From Dichetophora obliterata (lineage: Eukaryota; Arthropoda; Insecta; Diptera; Sciomyzidae): DNA of 64,000 nt. The position numbers were made by a program, and so were the translations under genes. Below are positions 1-11,289 of the stretch, piece by piece. The stretch spans positions 56,182,830-56,246,829 of the forward strand of contig OY986437.1 of NCBI GenBank assembly GCA_963920525.1, read 5' to 3'. Position 1 is the stretch's first letter, and every line of letters starts with the position of its first letter. The notes under the pieces were generated by a model, which worked only from the letters and a program-made list of their open reading frames with translations, was not told the origin of the DNA and made no database searches.

Positions 1-1441
1 CTTCATTTGGGGAAATGAAAATATTTCATGTCTCTAATAATGATAAGTATTTTTCTCTCACTGAAAAATCTCATTTATAGAGAAAAATTTATAGAAAATG
101 AAAAATTATCTGTATTATTGATAAATAATTCACTATGCGAAATATTTTCTTCAATAACAACAAATTCTTTCTCAAAAATTAAAAATGCTTCTTCTCAGAA
201 ATCGATATATTTTTTTTATATTGAATGAGGTACGAAAAAAATAGAAACCCAGCAGCGGATTTGCCAGTGGCTACCATAGAACTAATACAGAATAAATTAC
301 CAGGTAAGGAAGCATTACTTTTTTCAAAAAGTAATGCGTCTGCATATAGCAGAAGTAATTAACTCATACCTCATTACCTGTAATGTAGCATACAAGGAAA
401 AGTAATGCAGTGATTTTTATGACTTAATACAAGTAGTATGTTACTCCATAACTTCTAGGTAATGCTGAAGGGAGGCGATCACTTACCTCCTGTCTCATTC
501 AATGTTAAATGTAAGGGCTTTTATGCATAGTAAGGTAATATAGTCGGAAGTAGTGGTCATTACAAGGTAATTGATGCTTCATATATTCGGAATATATTCC
601 ATCCGCTACTGGGAAGCGAGAGAGCAATTGATTAATGTTGTGAAAAGCAAGTGTTGCATATTCTGCATATAATGGCGATTGTTCCTTCAAAAGGTTTTTT
701 TTACTTAACATAGCTACACAAAGTGATGTTGTTTATTACTACTGTTTCCTTGGATGCATTTACAAAATCGTTTTTTCAGAATAAATTTCTGGAATATTTA
801 TAAAGAGTCCCGAAAAACAATGCCACAGCAATAATTCTACCTTTTAACACATTTTTGACTTATATTTTTAAAACCGAATTACAATTTTATATTAATACTT
901 TACTTTGCTTAGAACTGAGTTAAAACAAATATTTAACAAAAATAATTTTTGAATCGTAATTGCGTATATACTTCTATGTTTTAAAGAAAAATGTACGCAA
1001 TAAAAAAATGTGTTGTGTTAATGTTAAGAAAATATATCTTTCTTTTAAAGAAAGTGGTTATTTTTTGTGAGAAACTATAAACGCAACTTAAAGAAAACAT
1101 TTATTAAAATTAAATAAATATTTCTCTGTGTTCGGGAAAAATTTACACAATAAAGAAAACGGTTGAACGTATTATAAAGAAATTTTTTTCTATTGAAGCG
1201 AAGGTGTCTTTTATTAATGAGAAAATATTTCTCATTTACATGGAAGCTATTTGCCATTTTTAGGGAATTTTTGGGATCACATTTAGAGAAAAGCATTCTC
1301 TGGAGCAAAGTCAATACCATTTTTCACTTAATATGATGCCTTTTTTCTCATATTCCGATAAACTTTTTTCTGACTGTAAAAAGATATATTTCTATTTTAA
1401 TATTTAAGTTTTACAAATATATTTCAGATAGAGTTAATTTT
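1..1441. other. AT-rich non-coding stretch
   Basis: I see no convincing gene here. The stretch 300-660 repeats the short words GTAATGC and AGGTAAT on both strands and includes one perfect hairpin (312-337), so it is probably a decayed mobile element. Short open frames have no recognisable domain. Confidence 0.5.
312..337. repeat. Perfect short hairpin
   Basis: Arms GCATTACTTTTT and AAAAAGTAATGC are exact reverse complements separated by only two bases (TC). The arm word GTAATGC recurs nearby, which suggests a transposon remnant rather than a regulatory site. Confidence 0.6.
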
Positions 1442-1640
1442 TATTTTTGAAGCAAAGCTTTTTACGCTTCGTTTTGAGATTTACTTTTTCTTAGAATAGT
1501 TGTTGCATTTTGCTTGCATCTATTACAACAAAAAAATATAAAATTAAAAATATTTTGTAAGAAGTGAGAATCGAACTCACAACTCTTCGATCGGTAGTCC
1601 TTCACGCTATCCACTAAGCCAAAAACCTGTATTATGCAGT
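1442..1640 (-). mobile_element. tRNA-derived SINE, copy A
   Basis: On the minus strand, about 1625-1559 reads like a tRNA with an A-box-like word (TGGCTTAGTGGATAGCG) and a B-box-like word (GAGTTCGATTCTC). The D-arm to T-arm order resembles arginine tRNA, but the loop reads ACC where the anticodon belongs, so it is not a working tRNA-Arg. A body running toward lower coordinates (TTACGCTTCGTTTTG, then an AT-rich tail) is shared with the copy at 1912-2155, so this is a dispersed SINE-like repeat. Confidence 0.6.
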
Positions 1641-1686
1641 GTGGTTCATTCAGTTATAAGTATTAATTAAAAATATGGTGAAGTAA

Positions 1687-1875
1687 ATGACAAGAATTTA
1701 TTTAAAGGATTGTGCATTAGCTATCCTACATGTGAGTTCGTGAAGCTATGTTACAGTAGATGACAAGAATCTATTAAAAGGATTGTGCTTTGCTATGCTA
1801 TATATCCTACATGTGAATGCGTGACGCTATGATGCAGCAGATCACAATAATTTATTAAAAGGATTCTGTATTGGC
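1687..1875 (+). repeat. Degenerate tandem repeat, about 75-80 bp unit
   Basis: Two full units and one partial unit share the order GATGACAAGAATTTATT, AAAGGATTGTGC, TATCCTACATGTGA and GCTATGATGCAGCA. The same unit recurs at 2205-2405, so the array flanks the second SINE copy and was probably split by it or duplicated with it. Confidence 0.7.
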
Positions 1876-1911
1876 CAGGCTCGTACCCAGAAAAAAATTC
1901 GGGGGGTTTTC

Positions 1912-2155
1912 AATTTTTGAAGCGATGCTTTTTACGCCTCGTTTTGTAATTTGCTAAAATGAAATTTCAAAAACGACACTTTTTTCCATACACATTTTTC
2001 TTAGAATTGTTGTTGTCTTTTTACTTGCGTTTTACAAGAGAATATAAAATTAAAAGTCAAAATATTTCTTTGTAAACGTAAGCAGTGAGAATCGAACTCG
2101 TAAAATTTCGACCGAGAGTTCTCTACTCTAACCACCACTCCAAAAACCTTTGCGT
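1912..2155 (-). mobile_element. tRNA-derived SINE, copy B
   Basis: This is a second, diverged copy of the element at 1442-1640, in the same orientation. The B-box-like GAGTTCGATTCTC is retained at 2087-2099 on the minus strand. The body words (TTTTTACGCCTCGTTTTG; TTTTTCTTAGAATTGTTGTT) align with copy A, but it carries roughly 45 extra bases. Confidence 0.6.
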
Positions 2156-2204
2156 AATGATGTGATTCATTCAACATTTAGTATTAACTGAAGCTATGTT
2201 GCAG

Positions 2205-2405
2205 CAGATGATAGGAATTTATTAAAAGAATTGCGTATTAGCTATCCTACATGTGAATGCGTGAAGGTATGATTCAACAGATTACAAGAATATATTAAAA
2301 AGATTGTGCATTAGCTATCATAGATATTCTATTGTTAATGAGTGAAGCTATGATGCAGCAGATGTAGGATTAATCGATGAAAAGCATTGTGCATTAGCTA
2401 TCCAA
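2205..2405 (+). repeat. Second block of the 75-80 bp tandem repeat
   Basis: Nearly three units of the array seen at 1687-1875 (words AAAAGAATTGCG, TTAGCTATCCTACATGTGAA, GAAGCTATGATGCAGCAGAT). Unit sequences drift by about 15-25%, so the array is old. Confidence 0.65.
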
Positions 2406-3369
2406 ATAACAAAAGTAGCAATGTTTCATTGAACGGGTTGAAAATTATCACTAGATGCCAATTGTTTTAGGTGCAGATTTTAATTGTAAATTCATACATG
2501 AATATTCATATTCATTTAAGGCAAGACCGGTGGTCTAGCGCTTGAAATTTTAAGGTATTTTTAGGATTTTTTTGAAAATTTAAAATATTGAACAACGATA
2601 TTTAAACTTTAAGGTGTATTGTAACACTCATTCATCATAAAAAAAATATTTTTTTATATAAAAAATTGTTGATCTTGTTCAAAATGGCGCTCAATGAGAC
2701 GCTCTCAAAAAAAAAGTGGCATGGGCGGTGTTGTATATTTTGACTTTTCTATATATCTGAAAAATAAAAACCAAGAATGTTATTTAATCACTATGAGTGC
2801 ATCTATGGCTGGCACTAGAAAAAATATTGAAAATTGACAGAATGACGTACTTTTGAAAATAAAGTTCTTAAAACAGCTTGTTTTCTACCGTTCCAGCGAT
2901 AGCCACTGATGTTATGAATAGCATACTTAAATTTCAGATGATTCGGCTGAATAGTTTTTGTTTTTTCTACACTCTGAAATGTTTTTTTTAATTTTACTGC
3001 AATACTTGTAGGCAATAGTTTTGCGGCTATAGTAAATTTACACACTCTTGTTTAATTAAACATAATGGGGGTATTCTCTATGTCTAGGATATGACCTTTA
3101 CACGGTGCAAGCATAGGAAATATACAATACGTGCACCGCCGCAACAACAAAATACAAGTAAAAAACCCATAGAATATTTAATATGTGTGCTACACTGATA
3201 CCCATAAATACAGCGATGCTATGAAGCATAGTTTATGAATACAACCCTGTGTTTGTAATGAGAGAGCAGCCAATTAGTAGGTGAAATGAGCGTGAAGTGC
3301 AGCTTATTATAGAGTTCCTTGAGCTGTTGATTTTACTATGCTACGCTTTTACAATAGGCAGTACTAGAT
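2406..3369. other. Intergenic, no recognised gene
   Basis: AT-rich DNA with a short minus-strand frame at 2815-3045 that is Lys-rich and has no domain I recognise. The GC-richer stretch 3060-3330 has no clear coding signal. Confidence 0.4.
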
Positions 3370-3794
3370 TTAGGCCAAGGCCCGTAAGGCAACAGAGGAA
3401 CAAGTTGAATCTTGAAAGGTTTTAAGCCAAGATCTTTTCGTAAAATCTTCCATAAAGTAGAAGGACACAACCCCAGTTGCTGAGAACGGCGACGAATTGA
3501 TTGATTAGGATCATCTTCAATGCTTTCCTATACAGCGGCTACAGATTCTTCAGTGCGCACTGTTCGGCGTCTCACGAGATGCACATTATCAGTAACAGTA
3601 AATGTGGTCCGAAAACGATCTATTGTTCTTCGAATTAGCAGCTCTGAAGGACGATTATGTACTCCATAAAATGGACGAAGTGCACGATAAGTTTGACGAA
3701 CAGAACCATTATTTTGATTAAAAATTTCCACAATTTGCACGCGTTGTTCTGATGTAAGTCGATCCATAATGAAATTCCAAAGCAAACCAAACAA
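3370..3794 (-). pseudogene. Mariner-like transposase N-terminal fragment (DUF4817-type HTH)
   Basis: Reading down from the ATG near 3768, the frame starts MDRLTSEQRVQIVEIFNQN and carries the motif RALRPFYGVHNRPSE. This is the N-terminal helix-turn-helix of an insect mariner-related transposase family often labelled DUF4817. An in-frame TAG follows EESVAAV near 3526. Past the stop the same frame continues with the family motif DDPNQSIRRRSQQLGL and then LRKDLGLKPFKIQL. Homology ends near 3370, so the whole catalytic DDE half is missing. It is a truncated relic with a nonsense mutation. A longer, more decayed relative lies at 11290-12391. Confidence 0.8.
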
Positions 3795-5073
3795 AAAGCA
3801 ACTATCAGCTGTTAAATGGGTGTATTCAAATAAAGCAGTGATGCCAACTCAAAGTTGTATCACTCTATAAAACACACCCTTTACCTATTGTGTTGTGTTG
3901 TACAACATAAGATACTGCAACATAATAAAACTTTTACACTTTTTCAATTAAAAACCATATAACTCTTACATAATGATATCCGTAAACTTTGACAAACAGA
4001 GTCGACTGAACATCTGTTGAAAATATTGTACATGTTGAATATTCAACATCTGTTTCATTAGTTCAATACATGAATATAAGGCATTGCAGTAGATATTACA
4101 ACAAAATTCAATATTTATTGCTTAAATTTGCTAAGAATACTGTTTAATGGTAAATACTCAAAGATCAATATAAGATTTATAGTAAGATTACACATCAGTT
4201 GGCATTTCAACAAAAAACTACTAACATAATTATAGTAGATTTACATTTATTTTTAAGAGTGTACAACCCATGCCGAAAAAAGAAGTTTCGATATAAATAA
4301 GTATAAAGAGAATTAATTTAGACGAAACACTGTGGCTCGATACTTACTACAACGGCTGTATAAGTGAAAATAACGTCAGAAAGACTATACTTTTGAAATA
4401 TCAAAAAAAAAAAATCAATTTCATAAAAATTCTAGGCCTAAATATAATTTGCGAATGATAAGCGATCCAAATATTTGCACAACACGATTAGGACAACTAT
4501 TGATGTTATATTTGCTAGAAATATCGCTGATATTACATCTATATAACTATACGTTTGATATTTTAGATATTAAAAACCAATAATTTCATTAACGTGTACA
4601 AAAATAATTCCAAATTAATATTAAATAATAATGTTACATAGTTACCATTATGGTATTTGAAATTTTTTAATATAAAAATTTTTTTTATTAAAAAATCCAT
4701 TATATTATTAAACTTATGAAACGGCGAAAAAGCTTCGCTTCTCTCGTGTATCCAGCGACGCATCTATTTTTTTTTAATACTTTTTTCTTTCAGGAAGCTC
4801 TCTGTACTTGATCGAAATCTTATTTTTTTTAGATTTTCACTACTCATCCACTAAAAATCCACATCAACAGTTTGAGTGTGCAAAGTACAAACATTAAAAA
4901 CTTAAAGAAATCTCCAACAAGCTTAAATAACTTAAAACCACCAAAATACCCTACAACTGAGCATTAAATACTGAATACTACTTTTGCGTGCTCTTGACTT
5001 TATTTCTTATATGCTACTTAATTCTTTGATAATCCTTTTATTCACTTCCTTTTCCTTCCTTGCTCTTTTACAG
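3795..5073. other. Intergenic, AT-rich
   Basis: No gene recognised. A small palindrome (GTTGAATATTCAAC) sits near 4034. The last 40 bases (5034-5073) are a strong polypyrimidine tract ending TTTTACAG, which looks like a splice acceptor. Confidence 0.4.
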
Positions 5074-5285
5074 GTGAACATCCTGCCGCAATGCAGCACA
5101 ATTCGAGCAGCATGAATTGTAGCAATTTTTATTGCAGCATTTGTTGCATGCTATTCACATTGTTCACGTGCTGTTTGCAACATTTGTTAACAACAACAAC
5201 TACAACAGCAACAACAACAATGCTTACAACAGTTGCAACAAGAACAACGAGAAGAATACCAACTCTGATCGAAGTTACAAGATGA
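5074..5285 (+). other. Possible exon with CAA/ACA repeat (Thr/Asn-rich)
   Basis: A pyrimidine-rich tract ending in ACAG at 5073 is followed by a reading phase that is open to a stop at 5285 (residues ...EHPAAMQHNSSSMNCSNF..., then Thr-rich). A second phase gives an Asn-rich product from the same CAA repeat but has a TAG at 5120. CAA/CAG (opa-like) exons are common in fly regulatory genes, so this could be a terminal exon of a gene with long introns. It could equally be a microsatellite beside a chance acceptor. No domain is recognisable. Confidence 0.2.
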
Positions 5286-5838
5286 AGTCGTTCAACACAA
5301 ACCCGATTCATGCTGTTTTTGGGACTTTAAGCGGGCGGGTATTTTTTAATAAGATTAAAAAAAGGTGATTTTTAAACATCACATCAAGAGAGTAGAAGTG
5401 TAAAACTAGTTGTAAGTTAAGAAAATTATAATTTTTGGGGTAGCTTTATTTAGAAAATTAACAAAAAAAAAAAAGCATTATAAGAACACAAACATATGAT
5501 TAAAACAAATAATCCAATGCCGCCTACATTTTTCTCTAATGTAGCAAAGACAATGCCATAGCGCCAGATATGATTTTTAATAACCTATTTCGAAAATCAA
5601 AGAAATTTGTTATATATTCTTTAAGAAACTATTTAATTTGTGTGATTTTAAGACGACTTTGAAAAAAAATACAAAATTCAAGTTTTGTGTTCTTACAAAT
5701 ATGAAATAGTTTGACAAACTCTTTTCAAATTATTTTGTTTTGTTAGAAATGATTTTTAAAATTAACTCTTAACATTTAAAAAATTTATAGTCTAAAGAAC
5801 ACGGTTCAGATTCACTTTTTCAATTTGTTTGTTGAGAT

Positions 5839-6404
5839 CAAGGTTGCCAGTATTGTGGGAAAAATCCCATTCGTGGTAATTTTTAATTGGTCTTGGGAAT
5901 TTTTTTTTGGGAATTCCCATGGTATTTTTTAATTCAGCGTGGTATTTTTTAATTGGCGTGGGAATTCAGCGTGGTATTTTTTAATTGCATGGGAATTTGG
6001 GAATTTTTTCTTAAATTTTTTTTTTTTACTTTTATTAAGTAAAATCATAATCATAGTATTCAATGATCGACGTAAGAAGAGTAAAGCTATAAGTTTACGC
6101 TGTACATTTCTTCGAACTTACCAAGGTTGCCAGTATTGTGGGAAAAATCCCATTCGTGGTAATTTTTAATTGGTCTTGGGAATTTTCTTTTTTTGGGAAT
6201 TCCCATGGTATTTTTTAATTCAGCGTGGTATTTTTTAATTGGCGTGGGAATTCAGCGTGGTATTTTTTAATTGCATGGGAATTTGGGAATTTTTTCTTAA
6301 TTTTTTTTTTACTTTTATTTAGTAAAATCATAATCATAGTATTCGATGATCGACGTAAGAAGAGTAAAGCTATAAGTTTACGCTGTACATTTCTTCGAAC
6401 TTAC
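5839..6404 (+). repeat. 283-bp tandem duplication inside the hAT-like element
   Basis: Two near-identical units start at 5839 and 6122, each running from CAAGGTTGCCAG to TTCTTCGAACTTAC. They differ by only a few substitutions and homopolymer lengths, so the duplication is much younger than the diverged right part of the element (7255-7520). Confidence 0.85.
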
Positions 6405-6412
6405 CCTTAATA

Positions 6413-7054
6413 GCTGCGTTCCTTTCGCCTTTATATAATCGCGATAACAAATTTTCTCAAAGGAACGACAAGAAAAACGACTCGTAGAAGGCACTACCGT
6501 TGCAGTCAAAAATAAATTCAAACAAGCAATTATGATACAATAACTATTAGGTGTCATGAGAACGTGTGTCGTTTAAAACTGTTGTGAACTGTTATGGTAG
6601 CGATACCTTAGTGAACGATGTTTTTCTCTGAATGTGTTTTACTCTAAACGTCAGAAAAATTGTAAATTATTTAAATGAATTATTAATATTAGGCAATTAT
6701 ATAAATAATTTAAGTGCAATTGTTGGCTCCGCTGAATGCGTCCTATGTGTGTGACACACGCAGTTGATTTGTTTAATTTTGTTTAACATTTGATGGTGGC
6801 AGCTCGTGAGAAAATAGGTAGCTGTCATAGCTACCTAATAGTCATTGTATTAAACAAACAAATAATTAAAAAATGAAATGACAGCTCATAAAAATATACA
6901 GGTGCGGCACCTGTGTTTCATATTTTTTAAAGGCTATATCACAATTTTATATGGATAGCAAAAATAATCCTATTATTTTCCGATTATTGTTTTTGTTTTT
7001 GCTTTGTATGTAAAAAAAAATAATCTGGATTATTTTGAAGCGAATGGAACGCAG
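6413..7054. mobile_element. MITE-like element, copy 1 (GCTGCGTTCC termini)
   Basis: The terminal inverted repeats are GCTGCGTTCC at 6413 and GGAACGCAGC ending at 7054. A second copy in opposite orientation lies at 42414-43451. The two share internal words such as GTGTGTGACACACGC, CGCTGAATGCGTCC and CAGGTGCGGCACCTG. This copy lacks the hAT insertion seen in copy 2 and so preserves the empty target site near 6797-6812. It is flanked by TAATA on both sides, a possible 5-bp duplication. Confidence 0.85.
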
Positions 7055-7540
7055 CTAATATAAACGATTAAATTGCATATTTGTTCTAGAACAAGTTGAC
7101 ATAAAAATATTTCATAAAAACTAATAGCGCATTCTTTTCTGAACAAAATTCTGACCTTAAAATTCCGAAATTTTCTGAAAATTCTACATTTCTGCATGCA
7201 AGCATTATGCTTACAAAAATTAATCTAAAATTCCAAAAAAAAAAGTAAAAAAATATTTTGATTGATTTTTCGTGGTATTTTTTAATACGTATGGGATTTT
7301 TTGTAGGATTTTTAAATGCATTTGGGATTTTTGGTGGTATTTTTAAAACGCGTGGTATTTTTGTGGTAATTTTTAATGATCGTGGGATTTTTTTTTGGTA
7401 TTTCTTAATTGCTGTGGGAATTTTTTTTTTGTTTACCTTTAGCATGGGAATTTTGGTGGTATTTAATTTATGTTACTTTGGGAAAAAGGTATTTTTCGTG
7501 GGAATTGTTCTGAATTTTGGCTGGCAACCTTGTTTGAGAT

Positions 7541-8911
7541 TTAAATTATAAACAAGAAATGTTGAAAGTTTCCTCTTTTTTGGTTCAAAAAAGTAAATAA
7601 ATAATTTTAAACTTTTTTGGAAGAAAATTTCGACTTAAATACCTGATAAATTTACTTGAAAAGACCTTAAAAATAAAAAATTTGAAGAGTTTGGAAATTT
7701 TGTATCTATATAAGTTAAAAGTTTTAACTATTTAGTCAATCAAATAAGTTGAGAATTTCACCTCTGTAGTACGCATTCGTTTGAACGCACTTTCAATATT
7801 TTTAGATTTTCTTCCTAATTATCGAAAAATGTTTCTATTAGCGACTATTTTTATTTTAAACTGCATTTAAATTTTACACATTTTATTTAAATGTCTGCTC
7901 TCTACAACCGTAAAAGAATTTGTGTTGTTATTATAGTTTTGCTAGAATAGAAGCTATTTACCATTACATATAGCAAAAATTGTCGGCACATTCATACATA
8001 ATGTCATCATTCACAGTACGCACGTATGCATATTCACGTATGACTGAGCTTGTTAGGCACGGATTTGACATCTTTGTGGGTCCCAAAATTGTTGTCTCCT
8101 TCTGCCTCATGAAACTCAAACTCATGCCTCATGAAAGGAATTTATACGAGCTCAATTATTGGCATATTTGACGACAAGTTAGAGCCCAACGAGCTCAACT
8201 TATTTAAATCTTATCTATTAAAATCGCAACATATAAATGGATCATTACCAATGATTTAGGTGAGTAAAGTGCAATGTTTAAATTTGAAAGATTTCCACTG
8301 AATGAAACAAATATATAAATCAGTTGTTTGCTTTTCAAACGTTAGTTCATGAGTGAAACAAAAAAGAAATTAAAGAAAAGTAATATATTTCCTAGACCTC
8401 ATTAAATTTCCTTATCATAACGCAGATTTCTCTAAAACTTTTGAGAATTTTTTTAACAAAAATAGAACATAAAAATTGAGTAAAAAATTGAGTTTGATCT
8501 CCAAAAACACCATTAATATTACACCTACATAAAGACTTTGCCTGTTTTATTGTCTGCCGAAAAAATTAAAAACTATTAAAATTAACTGTTTTAAAAAAGT
8601 TGCATGGCAAGAACTTTTTAACCGACTTCAAGCTGTTTTAGCACGTTTTAGATGCTTTAAATGAAAATCATATGGGTCTATTTTCCACTCACGATACTAA
8701 ACTCTTAATGCAGATCTTATTTTTAAGACTCATTGAATTAGAACATGTTGGTGGAGCTAAATAAAACACCTTCGTACTTTGATGTGACCTATTAAAGATG
8801 TACTTCTTAATTTTTGTGTTTTTGTATGTTATTACTTCTTAATCAATCTCATTCAAACTTCATTCGCCTCGTGAACTATAGAAGGTGGAATTTTTTATTT
8901 TTGTACAATTG
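7541..8911. other. Intergenic, AT-rich
   Basis: No recognisable gene or repeat. A short plus-strand frame at 7980-8171 has no domain that I recognise. Confidence 0.4.
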
Positions 8912-9308
8912 TCGGCCTTTGTAGTCTAGTGGAGAGTGCGCTAGGCTATCAACCCAGGGGTCCCTGGTTCGAATCCGGGTTCGGGCATGGTTCTTTTCAC
9001 TTTCTTTGTTCTTTCCTACATTTAAGAATTATGGAAAACTTATAATCCACAACTAAAATTGTGGAAAATTTGGAACTAAAGGACAGGCACAACTAAGTGC
9101 TGGAAATGCTTGCCGAGATTAAGGCATAACACTAGTCTGGGTTAAGAGCAATTCAAATCATCTTTTACGGTTGTTTCGCCTAATCAATAATTCACGTATG
9201 GTTCCAATCAATTCCTCTAAATAATTTATCCCTTTCCTTTCAGGTCAAAGACCAAACCTTGTTTGTATAAGGCGTATGCCTTGGTTCTTTGATCATTAAA
9301 AAAAAAAT
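8912..9308 (+). mobile_element. Full-length tRNA-derived SINE
   Basis: The tRNA-like head (about 8915-8988) has a good A box (TAGTCTAGTGGAG, 8922) and B box (GGTTCGAATCC, 8966-8976) with a well-paired T arm (CCTGG/CCGGG). The acceptor stem pairs poorly (GCCTTTG against TTCGGGC) and the anticodon loop CTATCAA would give ATC, so it is not a working tRNA gene. A roughly 300-bp unrelated body follows. The 3' part folds into a hairpin (9245-9291, CAAAGACCAA/TTGGTTCTTTG) and the element ends in ATTAAAAAAAAAA, a typical SINE tail. Confidence 0.75.
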
Positions 9309-9564
9309 TTAACTTATACCAGTTCATTTATATATGAAGCATTGTAATTTTTTATAACTTGTATTGTTTACGCATAATAATAAATCTTATTAAAAAAAAT
9401 TTACACAAAAAAATTTCGTTATACTTATAAAGGGTGATTTTTTAAGCGTTTGGTTTTTTAAAATGAAAGAAAACACAGAAAATTTGCAAAAGTTAATGAA
9501 ATATTTATTGAAATCAATAAATCAATGCTTAACGTTTTTTAAAAAAGGATAATTTCATGCACAT

Positions 9565-11274
9565 TAGATGGGTTTTCTTTCCAAATTATTTCAGGACCTC
9601 CCTGCAAGGCCAGATTTTGAATACTGCACACAACATAACCAAGTTAATCGAAAAAAGTTCAGAAGCGTCTCAAACTGGATGGACGCCGCACAAAAATGTG
9701 ATTTTTTGTGCGAATTTAATAGATATTTCAAATTTAATTTTTTTTTTTTTTGCTTTTAGGTGGTACAAAAATTTTGCTTATAGCGTATTTTTATGTCAAA
9801 TTGTTCGCATAATTCGAGTATGCCATCAGATTTTTGATTAAATAAACCTTTGACCCAAAATTGGCATACTATGTTATAAATTTCTAAATTTTTTTAACAA
9901 TTTTGGAATAAAATCATTACCTTCGCCAAGATGGCTACAACTTTCTCAAAATAAAATTATGCAGAGTTGTTTGTTATTTCGTGTACTTTATTTAAAAAAA
10001 AAATATCTATGTCAAATTACTAAAACAGTGGAAGTTTTTTTTTTTTAAAACATACTTTAATTCAAAATTTTATTTATTTATATATATATTAAAATTATTA
10101 TAATTTTTTCGGTTTCGATAGATGCAAATATAAAACGACTAAAGTTCGCCGCTCTTAAGAAAACTGGCAAAATTGAAAAGTGCAAGCAGCCAAGTTTTGG
10201 GGCCGAATATGAAACGAAAAAAATGCATCATGTTGGATTTGGTTAATGTTTCGATATTGAGTGTTATTATTTCCGTTACGTTGACTCGTTATTTAAGAAC
10301 GATTACATAGAAGAACAAAAATTGATGCCGATAACGATGTTATTTTCGAGAAATTGCGCATTAAGTTTTCTTAAAATGACAATACACAGAATTATATAAG
10401 TTATATCAAATATAAGTATAATCAGTATAATCAAATATAAGTTATTCGGTATTTTTTCAGCGTAGTTTTTAAACTGCTTGCTTTATTTGTAAAATTAGTC
10501 TACAACAATTGTAAACTGACTTCTATAATGACTGACAGTTGTCGGATGGGTTTCTAGAGACCTTTTTGTAATGTACTAAAACGATTTGGTGTCAGAACAA
10601 CAATTTAAAGTTTTAAGTTTTTACAGCTACGCCAGTGTTTTATTATATGCCGTATATTGAACAATTTATTTGTAGCATTTCCTTTAGGCTTTTTTTTTTT
10701 TATTTTCATGGTCATATTAAATTTTCTTGCCAAAAAACGTTGGTGGCAGACAAAGTGATAGAACTGGCCTTTTACATTTATTAATTCTTAAAAAGTATGT
10801 TAAAAAAAATACAATTTTCACTGTATTAATAATCCGACTTAAACAATTTTTTTTAAATAAATTGCATGAAATGACTTACAATTATACATCATTTAATTTT
10901 AAAAAAGTTGCAGCCATCTTGGCGAAGGTAAAGATTTTATACCAAAATTGTTAAAACAATTTAGAAATTCTTAACACAGTATGCCAATTTTGGGTCTAAT
11001 GTTAATTAAATTAAAAATCTGATGGCATATTCGGATTAAGCGGACAATTTAACATTACAATACGCAAAATTTTTTGTACCAAAAAAATTAAAAAAAAAAA
11101 TTAAATTTGAAATATCTATTAAATTCACGAAAAAATCACGTTTTTGTGCGGCGTCCATCCAGTTTAAGACTTTTTTGAACTTTTTTTCGATTAACGTGGT
11201 TATGTTGTTTGCAGTATTAAGAATCTGGCCTCTGAGATATGTTAAGAAAATGTATAGAACACAAAACCTATATA
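9565..11274. mobile_element. Foldback element with about 500-bp inverted arms, 8-bp target duplication
   Basis: Arms about 9565-10080 and 10770-11274 are inverted copies. Matching words include GGCCAGATT, GGATGGACGCCGCACAAAAA against its complement near 11145, TGCCATCAGATTTTT and CGCCAAGATGGCT. The element is flanked by ATGCACAT at 9557-9564 and again at 11275-11282. That 8-bp direct repeat, together with mariner sequence resuming on both sides, fixes the boundaries. The roughly 700-bp centre has no intact ORF. Long arms with this duplication size fit a foldback, MULE-like or hAT-like non-autonomous element; I cannot choose between these. Confidence 0.85.
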
Positions 11275-11289
11275 ATGCACATGTTGCCC

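Larger units (their letters stand above)
5839..7532. mobile_element. hAT-like non-autonomous element with 8-bp target duplication
   Basis: The termini are a 12-bp perfect inverted repeat, CAAGGTTGCCAG at 5839-5850 and CTGGCAACCTTG at 7521-7532. They are flanked directly by GTTGAGAT (5831-5838) and TTTGAGAT (7533-7540), an 8-bp duplication with one mismatch, which fits the hAT superfamily. The interior is built from repeats of GTGGTATTTTTTAAT and GTGGGAATTTTT. The left part is tandemly duplicated and a separate element (6413-7054) is inserted in the middle. No transposase is encoded. Confidence 0.75.

Noticed and set aside
5939..6410. Two similar plus-strand ORFs (MVFFNWRGN...)
   Set aside because: They are identical because the DNA is a 283-bp tandem duplication of a non-coding transposon interior.
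7086..7445. Minus-strand gene of 119 residues with repeated KIP motifs
   Set aside because: The repeats translate the GTGGGATTTTT simple-sequence interior of the hAT-like element. It is not a conserved protein.
8913..8988. A functional tRNA gene
   Set aside because: The A and B boxes are good, but the acceptor stem does not pair and an AT-rich body, hairpin and A-tail follow, so it is a SINE head.
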